Positions 13,301 through 24,000 of a DNA stretch of 64,000 bases are shown piece by piece. The DNA comes from Loxodes magnus. Lineage: Eukaryota > Ciliophora > Karyorelictea > Loxodida > Loxodidae. The notes beneath the pieces were generated by a model. The model saw only the letters and a program-made list of their open reading frames with translations, had not been told where the DNA came from and ran no database searches. Numbering within the stretch: position 1 is the stretch's first letter; each line of letters starts with the position of its first letter. Location of the stretch: NCBI GenBank assembly GCA_946699065.1, contig CAMPDV010000195.1, positions 124,001 to 188,000 on the forward strand. The letters run 5' to 3'. Both the position numbers and the translations under genes were made by a program.

Positions 13301-15031
13301 CTATTAAAACTTAAAAGATAAGCTAGCAAACTAAACAACTAAAAATGATTAGAATGTAAACACTTCTAATACTTATAGAACTAAAAGTTATTCTTAAATT
13401 ATATACTTTCATAATAATTACTTAAATAGAATAGTTTTAATATTATTATCTATTTATAGAGATATTTCATTAGTACTAGGATTATATACTTATAGCTTTT
13501 ATAAAAGTTAGATTTATTTATTTTCTCTCTTTGCTTTAAGTTATATAAGCTTTTATTATTTAAAGCTGATATAATAGTAAATTACAAATTAAAAAAAAGG
13601 AAAAGAGATTAAGCATTATTTAATAGAAATTTTTAAGAATGCTTATACTTTCTGCAAAATATAGGAGAATCTAAAATAATTAAAGGAATCATAATTTTAA
13701 ATTACCTTAAAGCAAATAAAGGTTAATTGTTTGTTTGTTGCTATTAATTATGATATAAATTTTAATTTTAAAAATTAAAAAATAATAATTATTTTTGCTT
13801 AAATTGAAAGATCTTCAATTAAGCACTAAAATTGAAACTGATTAAAAACTCATGCTATCATAAAAGATTAATAGCTATATTCTCTTTAGCTAATTATATA
13901 CAATTTAAATTAAATTTATAAAATTAAGTTAAAGCCTTCTTTTATAATTCTCCTTTTAGTTATTATATCTTATTATTAATTAAAAAATTAACTAATTATT
14001 ATTTTTATTAAATCTTTATCCTTATTATTTTTTGCTAAATAATTCAAGAATCTCTACTTGTATTAAAACTAATAATGTTTAGGTTTTTAGAATAACAAGA
14101 ATTAATAAAGAGTTTTTCGGTTATTGAAGAAATAATAAAACTATTGAGAAAAAATAATTTTAATTTTACAAATTCTCTTAAATTTATTTTTAGGTTTCTA
14201 TTAAAGGGATTTGAAATAGTTTTTAATTTACAAGAATAATTTTAAGTTAGCCTTAAGATAGACGAGCTATTTAAATAAAGCTACAATAAAAAAGAAAAAT
14301 AGAATATTAAAAGCAGATATACTCCCAAAGCTTTTTACTTGATATAATACATAACTAAAGAATGCAAGAACTCTTATTAAAATAATTAAGGTTAATTAAA
14401 TAGCTATATAAGTAGTTTACTATTCTTTACTTTTTAGGATTTATATTCTTTTTGATTTAATACTTCTAAAGTCAACTTTATTTAGCTTCTTCCTTTATTT
14501 TATTAGATAAAACCTATTATTATTTAAATGTGCTTTATTTAATAATATAAAGTTCTTTAGCATTAGTAAATATAGGTTTATAAATTAATTTATTAGAGTA
14601 GACTTATTTAAGTTTAGTTAGTCGTAAATGATTTAATATATATTCTATTTTGCCTATGAACTTTACTCATTTAACCTTCATATTAAATTCTAAATTCTCA
14701 GAATAGTAGAGTTTTATTGGCAGAGAAAATTACTAAATAAATGCTAAATGAAACTTTGATAAATCCCTTTAAATACATTATACCATTTAAATCTTGCAAC
14801 AAACATTAGTCGTTAAAAATAAACGGGAGTGACTTTTAACTCCAGACTTAAAATAGAAGATTAAAGTAACTTGGAGAGATTAAAATTAGTTATCTAATCA
14901 CTCTCTCTATGCTTATTTCTAAATTAACTTCAATGAAATTGTTTGATGTGAAGATAGAAATTAATTTATATAAATTGATATATTTTAAGTCAAACAGTTG
15001 TTTTTAGAAAGATAAGCTTTTTTTCATAAAA
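10391..15031. other. AT-rich spacer, no gene recognised
   Basis: About 4.6 kb of AT-rich sequence between the Gag-like relic and the 3' end of the minus-strand cysteine-rich gene. No conserved protein motif, RNA gene or flanked mobile element was found on either strand when read with the reassigned code. Confidence 0.5.
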
Positions 15032-18000
15032 TCATACCAAACTTAAAAAAATAAGTGACGCAAGTAAACTAAATGAAAACAATTAAAAAGAATAAATTAT
15101 AATAATAAAGTTATAATCTGGAAAAATAATTGTAATAAGCAGTAATACAAACTAGCAATTCAAGAATAAAAATGCTAATTAAATATTCGACCTTTTTCTT
15201 CTAGCTCTAAGAAACCAATATTTTACTGAATAATATAGAACTGTCAGAATCAAGAGAAGAAAAAAGAAAAATTTGTACAAAATTCGGATGCTAGAACTTT
15301 ATATTAGAAAAATAAGAGATAGAGGAATATATAAATAAATTAATAGTTATATGACAATCTAATAATTTGACTTAAGATATTACTATTCTAAGAATATATT
15401 TTTAAAATATTAATTTGATTGAAAATAGTTAAGTTTTTATTCATAAATCCCTTCTCTTGAGCAAAGTTTATCGAAGTATTTTTCTAGATATTTAACTTTC
15501 TCTTTATCTTTCTAATCTCTGCTGGTTTTTTTTAGATGTTTACGAATAAAATCTTTAAATCTTGCTTCTGGAGACATCTTAATATCTTTTTTGTATCTCT
15601 ACAGATCTCTATTTTTTATGGACTTTTTTAAATTTTATAAATCGACCTTCTTGGATTTAGCTTCTTTCAACAGATTTTTCACGATATTTTTACAACATTT
15701 TGAAAATCTTTTCTCTTTAAAATTTTCATCAACTACCAATTGATCATCAACATCTACTTTCTACTATAATGACTCATCTATTATGAAATTTAATTGGTTA
15801 TAGTTTTAAATTTCTTCTATATTTTATATTTAAAGCTATTAATTTAAATCTTATACTGAAGTGTTTAAGTTTCTTCCAGTTGTAAGTCTCTAACTCTTTA
15901 CCTAATTATATTTTCCTAGTACTTCTAGTTATTAAACATTTAATTCAATATCAGTTTTATTCAATTATGGAGAGACTTATTACTATAACTACTTTTTGTT
16001 TCTATAATTTATGTATTTAAGATAGAAAATTTTAAAAGCTATAAACAAACCTACTGAAATATTAGTGAAAGTGAGTAAAGTTGTAATTAATTAAATTAAA
16101 TTTAACAAAAAAATTTGTGGTACCTTCAATTTTCAGAATATGTTCTTCCAATTGAAGGTATTATATTGTTTTTAAATGTTATTGTATATCAAGTTTATTG
16201 CTCTTCAGAACTAATTTTCTAGTTTAGGTTTTTTTTTTCTTCTAAGTATTTCCTTTCTTGTTCATTTTCAAGCTAACTTTCATTTTTTCTATTTTCTGTT
16301 GTCAATCTTCTTCTTCTTCATCTTCGCTATCGTTTTCCTCTTCGTTCCAATCTTCTTCTTCCTCATCATTTTACATCTAATTTTGTTGGACATCTTATTC
16401 TTTGTTTTCTTGTTTTTATTATTCTTCATTCTCTTCATTAAAATTTTCTATTCTTAGATTTGCTTCTTTTTATTATTTCTCGTATTGCTCTTCTTCTTTC
16501 TCTTGCTATAGAATTTCTCGCCTCCTTTTAATAAACATTTGAATGAATATTTTTATTTATTCATCCACCATTTCTATTTTTTTCTTAGGAAAAGAGTTTA
16601 TATATAGTTAATCGTAACTTATTAGTTTCAAAATATCACATTAACCAATTTTGGAGACCAATCATTCTCTTATATCAATGTAATATATACATTCCATTAC
16701 ATGTTGGAGAGTGTCATATTCTCCGCATATACAAAAAGGGTTTTCAATAATATAATTTCGATCTTTCAGAGTCTTTCGAAATGCGTAAGACTGGCTTCTA
16801 ATCTTATAGATACAAATTATTTCTTTCAAATATTTTTTGTTTAATTTCGTGTATGTTATTTTGGGGAATTATCTTAGGTTTTAAAATTGTTCTGTATATA
16901 TTTATGCAGTAGGCATTCTGCTGAATCTTGAAAGAGCTAATTCAAAATATGTCTTTTATATTTATGTCTACACATATTTACTGAATTAAATTAAGTTGTT
17001 ATTGTGCTCTTTATTATCAATTTCTATTTTATAAAATGAGGCCAGTTTCTAAACTTCATCATAATATTGATATCCCTCTTTATAATTATTCTCAAACAAT
17101 ATTCCAATAGATGATTAAGGTTGATTTTAGCTTTCATTTCTAATCTTAAAGAAAAACCTGAAATACTTAAGAGCCATCATGTGTTTGAATGGCATCCAGT
17201 TGAGGTCTACAAAGCATGATTCATTAAACGTATTTCCTGCTGATTAGAAGGCTTTTCTGGCTATTAATCTCATGCTCTTTTCAATTCTGTTCAAGATTCC
17301 ATTTATTCCATACTGCACAGTCCAAGGTATTAAGTCCCCACCGTATTCTGCTTTAGGAAGCGTGAACAGTCTACAAAGCATTTTGAAATTTCAAGGTGTT
17401 ACGTTTCTATATCTTGATAATGCAAATACTGCCTTTTTAATTGCTGAAAGATAGTTTGTAGCAACGTATTTGCAATGGTTAATTAGATTCTTCTTTTGGT
17501 GAAGGATCACCCCTAAATATGTGACTTGCTGTTTCTAAATTATTGCTTGGTCTCCTATTTTTAAGTCTAGTTTTGTTTCTTTGCTTTTCTTTTTTAAAAA
17601 CTATAATGTTTCGCATTTGGAGACATTTATTTTAAGAAATGTCTAATTGAAAATGGAGTTTGCTTCATTAATAAGTGACTACATATTTTTTTATGAGTTC
17701 GATAATAGTATTAAATCGTCAGCTCAACCTCTACAAGTGAACCTATTCTTAAAATTAGCACATCTGAATCCTAATATTTCTCCTTTGTTTTCTATATGTC
17801 TAATGACAATGTCATAGTATAATAATGCAAGCACAGGTCCATGCGAACTTCCTTACATCACTCCATTGCTAAATTTCAATTTCTTAGAATTTGTTCCGTC
17901 TATAATAAAGGAAGTAGTTAAGTTATTATAAAATGATTCTAAAGCCAAGATGAGACCTAGTGGTAATTTGACTCTTCTTAGTTATTTAAAAAGAATTCTT

Positions 18001-21000
18001 CTTTCAATAGAATCAAACATTTTCTCTACGTCAATTAAAGTTGCAATCAGTTTAGTTTTTCCTTTCGCTTGTTTTCGATAAAGATCTATGATTTATTGGA
18101 TCACTCATATTTATTAGGTGGTTTATTTGTTCTTCATAAACCCCATTTAGCTTGAGTGGATTAACTGTCTTTCATAAATTATTGAGTAGAGTCTCTTCGT
18201 AAGGGCCTTATCATATAATTTCAAAATAGTATTGATAAGGGAAATAGGGCGTCAGTTTTTTCAATCGTCTTTACTTCCTTTTTTGAAAATGGGGATTATG
18301 ATAGAAGTATTAAGCTCTTCAGGAATCCTTCCAATTCTAAGCATGTTATTTATAAAAGAATGAAGCATCAACGCTAGATAATATCCTGCATATTTTAGCA
18401 GTTCTCCTTTTATTCCATCTGGCCCTGCTGCTTTACCATTAGGAATTAGACTTATAAGTTAGGTAATCTCTTCTATTGTAAAAGGATCGAAATTTTATAA
18501 GTAAGAAAAGGGTTAATTTTGAATTTCTATGTTATTTTCATAAATTGCATCTATTTTCTAGTTACTTAGTTCAATCTATTGGTTAGTTAAATTCGAATGC
18601 TTGCTAAATACTTAATTTTCCCATGCTTCTACAAATTAGTCCTTCAATTCCTTATTAAAGTTCATCAAATTTCTTTGTCTAGGGTTAAGTATTTTCTTTG
18701 CTTAAGAAAACATATCTTTTGTGGTTTCATTGAGGAGTAGGAATCTGTTTTTGGCCTTTTGTTTTTTAAATTTTCATAAATGATGCTAAAAGCTTTTTCA
18801 TAATGTGTTCGCTCTTTAGTGAAGATCAATGATTTCTTAGTTATTCCTCCCTATATATGCTAAAGTTTCTTTGTACAATTAATTTGCTCTCTTTGCTTCG
18901 ATATATTTTTATGTGAGGTCCTTAGGAAGTCTATTATACTTCGGGTCTGGGATAAATGAGCCTAAAACTTAATCTGCATTGTTCTAAATGCAGTCTCTAA
19001 TATAAGTGTATTAATCTTCTAAGTTATCTCTATCAATTAGGAAGAATACTTCTACTTAATCTTTGAATGAATTCTAATAGATAAATCTATCAATAGGATC
19101 CTACAGTCTACTTATTTTGTACTTTCTCACTTTTATTTTTTCAGTTTGAAGATGAGTATGGTATACAAATTCAACTGTGAATGGAATATGATCTGAAAAT
19201 AAGCTATAATTATGAACCTGAAAATTTCTAAATTAATTCATATTCAAGTGATTACTGATGACAATATAATCGTTGCAATACATATTTTTATTCCCTTTAT
19301 GTAAACATGTGTTCATATTTGCATCGTTTATTATTTCTAAATCGTTTTAGAGAATGAATTCTTAGAATCTATTTGTATTGTCATAATTGTTAATAGGGTT
19401 ATCCCCAAAGTCTTATAGTAGAGCGTTAAAATCTCCTAATAATATATGTGAGTTGTCAGGAAAAGAATTAAGGAATACATTTATATATTCATATGCTTCG
19501 TCTTTTATATTTTCACTCTTGCTGTTATCTGGCATGTAACAAGATGTTATGAATATATTATCTAGTTTGATTGTAACGAACCTCTCTTGAGCTAATTGTT
19601 ATATGCTATTCTATTCCATGCTATTAAGTTAATCTCTAACAATTAAGCAAACTCCTCCTCCTTTTCCTGAGTTCTTGAAATAGGTCCTATATCCATTAAT
19701 AAGTATTGGAGGATAGTCTTATTTTTATCACGTTTCATTAATTGAGAAAATGTCTAAGTCATTATTTCGTATAAATTCTTCCACGTTTAATTGCTTGCTT
19801 CCAATTCCATTTATGTTAATATGTCCAAGCTTTATTATGCCTATCTCTCTTTGCTTATCGATAGGCATCTTTATTTCTTAATTCTCAAATTCTTGTTTGC
19901 ATTAATATGGTTATTCTACATTGTTCTCTACACCTCCTTTGAGTCTTAGTTATTTTTAAAGGACAATATAGTTAATTCTAAAATCAGTTTATAGCAGCGT
20001 TTTAACTATATAATTTCCGTTTTTTGTAAATCGATGAATTTCTTATGATGAAGTCAAAACTCCTCCTTTTATTCCTGGCTCATAAATACAGAGAATCTTC
20101 TCATTTTGATGAATTTATATGTTAAGTAATTTGGGGCAATTTTTGATATATTACCTGTAACTTATTATAATGAATAATGTCAATGAATCGTACTTTTCAC
20201 TCAATTTATTATCGATTTTTATATCTATTTCATTTCCATCACACGTAGCATGGTTTAGTTTGCAAGATAAAGTTATAAATCTATTGCCTACTAAAGTGAA
20301 AAGATTCTAATTTCATCATTTATTGGACCTTATAAATTGAATTAGTTAGGCGTCTTTAAATTCGTATTTATTTAAAATATCTTCAATATTTATTTCATTA
20401 AACCCAAATTTTGACTATTTTAAGTTTAAAGTGTCTTGGTTAAATTTGGCATCTCTTCAACTTCTCTTTCCAAATTTTGTTTGGCTATCCCAATTCATCA
20501 CATATGATGTCTAGATATTTGAATTTTCTAAAATTTCAATCTGCTAATCTTCTTAAATTTAATCACTTAAAAATGTTTATGTTGAAGCATTTCATTTTAT
20601 TTCTTTCAAGTAAGATTGAGTTTTAACATCTTATTATTTTCTCTATATTTCTGAAATTTATGCATAGACATTTAGCTTCAATTCTACTTGATGCTCATAA
20701 TCCTGCATGAGTTAAACATATAATCCGTTTAATTCATTATATTACTCTTACAGTTTTCCATTATTCTATTTTGTGATTTATAGTTCTTGTTAAGAAGCAA
20801 CTAGCTAATGATTGGTAACTACTGTTATTGTTCCTTCATCCTTAGCATTGATAGAATTTTAAGTCTAAATAACCTAATTCTTTAACTCCATGATTCTTGT
20901 CTAACTATAATTGCTTATTAATTTCCCTTTTTTTGTTCATGTTCAAGCATCTTTGCTATTAATTTTTAAACAGGTTTGTGTTTCCTTTTCTCAAAACTAT

Positions 21001-24000
21001 TTTTATTAACACGAGACAAGTCTTTAGTAGACACTCTATATATCTTAATTGATAAATTATTTGTTTAATTTATCATATAAATTCTACAACTTTGTATACT
21101 TCAATTCAACGAAGTCGCACTAGGTAGATTGATCTAAGAATAATAAGTCTGTACCAGTAGTTGAATCTAAAGTCGATATAGTTGCTTGAGAAATTTAGTT
21201 GCTGAATTGAATTTCAATTTATGTTTATTCATTCTATGTCTGAGGAGTGATTGTTTATGTAAAAATGCTTTTGACTGATTTGGCATATTTATTTTTTTGA
21301 AAGCTCAGTTCCTATGATATTTAATAATTCTCATTTTGTAATAATTAACACTAAGCCTGTTGTTACTAGCAATTGACTGTGAGTGAATGTACCTTTTAGT
21401 CGATCTGATCTATTTTGCTTAATAAATGAAAATTTTCACCTTTGAGATTTTAGTTAAGAGTTTCTACCTCCCTAAGATGTTATTATACTTCATTATGTCT
21501 CAAATTACATTTACTCAATTCAGCTTGAATGAATTAAATTTGAGTAACCAAGTTGTTTATAATATTTTGGGCTTCTTACTTGGAAGCAAGTATTGCCTCA
21601 TCTTGTAGTTTAAATGATAGTGTCATGTTCATTAGCTCCTCACTAAGCATAGCTTGTTTTACTATACTTTGCTATTAAGTCTAAGTGAGAAGTTAACTCT
21701 AAGTTTCCAATTCTTATATTTAAGTTAAAGAAAGATCAGTATTCGTTTATATTGATTATTATTTATTTGTAGCATTATTTACAAATTATTTGGACTAAAG
21801 CATTAACTATTTCTACTAATTATCAAACCTTAAGATTTAATTTTTATTCTAGATTTTCTTAATTTACTTTTGAGCTTTAAATAAATAATTTTGGTATTAT
21901 TCTAAGTGTATTTTATATTGTGATTTAATGTTTAAAGTTTCTTTATTGTGTTACTCATATATATGTATTAGCTTTTCTTACAGAGAATTATTTTTAGTTA
22001 TGAGTTTTTAAATTCGAAATTTAAGATTTTTGCTTTCAGTTAGCCTTTAATTTTCAAAAGTATTTGCCTCTTCTATCTTGCTTTAAATTTTATATTTTAA
22101 TTTTGCAATTTTTTCTTAAAGTTACGCATTTTAAATCTCAAGATCAGTCAAGTATGTAATATCAAACTTCTCTTAGTAATCAGTTTAAATGTCTATTGAA
22201 ATCTGCTATTGACTTTTTATGTTATTTTGTGTATTGAATTGTTGAATTTTTATAGTCTCTTATTAATTTTGTATTTAAATTTAATTTTAGGTTTTAATTA
22301 AAGAAATATCTTAAATATCCTAAGTATCTAAAGTATCTTACTGTATATTGGATATTTTAGATACCATCGTAGAGGTTGAAGTAACAAGCTAGTCTTTTTA
22401 CCTATAAGTATATTTCCTATATTTGAGATTAGTCTTCAATTAATGTCCACGTTTTAAAGAATTGCCAAGCTGTCTTAGTGGAATTCGAAGATATCTATTA
22501 ATTTGGCATTAACTGCAGCTCTTTAGCAAATTTCTTAGTAATTTCATGATATTATCAACGGATTTAAGTTGCAGCGATTCCATGTCTATTTCATAAAAGT
22601 AGTTGAGCATCTGCCTATGCTCATCGTTTTAGAAAGCAGCTTCTTTATTTTTAGATAAAGAAGAGTCGCTAAGAAAGAAATCTTGCGAATTTTTGTACAT
22701 GTCCATTTTTTTTTTTTTTTTTAAAGTTGTAATTAATAAGATGCACTTACCAGTTTCTTTATACTTCTCTTCGTTTATCAGTACTCTTTCTTACTTATCA
22801 TAAGCTATGAAGCAAAGGTCTAAAATAAATATCATCAAAATTGATATTTCATTAGCAAGGTTTAACTAAGAATCTAATGTAGATTTATAAGGATTTATTT
22901 ATAGTAAATAAGCTATTTGAACTATGTTTAAAATAATTAATGTAGCTACTTATAATTCTGGATACTCTTAGGCAAATACTATAACTAAACTTATTAAAAA
23001 TCTTCGCACTATAAAGAGAACATAAAAAAGACAAACTTGAAAATATTCTTGATATCTAAACTCTTCAAATAAACTTCCATATTATATAATCATCTAACTC
23101 TCCTTTTCTTTATTTCTGGAGGCTTTTATTTTGTCTAATTAGATAATTTTTAAGGATATTAAAATGACAAATAAAATCTATATAATCTATCTAAAAATCT
23201 TACCAATAAAATGAATGCAAAAACTGAATTCAAACAGGTATATCAATCGTAGCACTGCAAATTCTTAAATTGAAGAAAGATAGCTATTCAAAGTTAAAAA
23301 GTGTTGATTAATCCAAATCTGATAAAAGCGCAATATTTAAAGTGAGAAATTAAGTTCTTAAAGTATGAATTCCCTTTCCATAAATTTAAAATAACTAGAC
23401 AACATAGAAATATAAAGCATTAGATAGTTATTTCAAATAAAGCTCTGTAAATGTTTGAAAGTATAGTATACTCATTATAGTTATAGATGTTTAAATTTTC
23501 ACTGGATATTATATTTTTTTAATTACTCGTTAAAAATATACTTTAAATTCCGAAGTTGAAGCTCAGTATTCCTATTGACTTTAATTAATAGAAATATTTT
23601 AAGTTTTCAGGAAATTTGAGATTGAGCATACCATTTAGACTTAATAACTCATCTAAGAAAATTATTATTCAAAGCAAAGTGAATCCTGCTGTGCTTCCTT
23701 ACTAAAATATAATAATAATAACTGCAGAAGCAATCATAGAGTTTGCTAAACCTTAATTTATGCCATTCGTTGATTTTATGTAGCTTTTCTCTGTTTCTGA
23801 CAGATAATCTTAGTTTTATTCTTTGGATATATTTTCTTCTTCGGGTATGCTTTCTTCTTCGGGTATGCTTTCTTCTTTGGGTATATTTTCTTCTTTTTCC
23901 TCTTCATTTTATATCTTCTCACACGTAAAATTTTCTGTTCTATTAAATTAGTCAAAGCATATCAAGCATTTACTTCCATCCTCTGAACATTATGAACAAT

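Larger units (their letters stand above)
16092..22721 (-). mobile_element. LINE B: complete non-LTR retrotransposon
   Basis: A 6.63-kb element bounded on both sides by the 16-bp direct repeat TAAAGTTGTAATTAAT. It carries one ORF of 2134 codons with an ORF1-like N-terminal half, endonuclease, reverse transcriptase and a C-terminal CCHC motif. The 5' end is an A17 run directly before the ATG, so there is almost no 5' UTR. The 3' UTR is about 210 bp, contains an 11-bp hairpin and ends without poly(A). Perfect target-site duplications, an intact frame and conserved catalytic residues suggest a recent insertion that may still be competent. It lies in the same orientation as the host gene, inside its intron. 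Confidence 0.92.
16054..22750 (-). other. Second intron of paralog 2, expanded by LINE insertion
   Basis: The donor GTAAGTGCAT begins at 22750 and the acceptor ATATTTCAG ends at 16054. Splicing joins EEKYKET, a split Val codon, and GLFIAFKIFYLKYINYR, an unbroken membrane segment followed by a charged tail. The intron is 6697 nt. Subtracting LINE B (6630) and one copy of the 16-bp duplication leaves 51 nt, a plausible ancestral intron. The host gene may therefore still be expressible if the long intron is spliced. Confidence 0.8.

Noticed and set aside
20860..21050. Possible pair of compensating frameshifts in LINE B ORF1 (a neighbouring frame reads KLIAKMLEHEQKK)
   Set aside because: The main frame is open on both sides and keeps its phase; both readings are plausible coiled-coil sequence, so there is no basis for calling damage.
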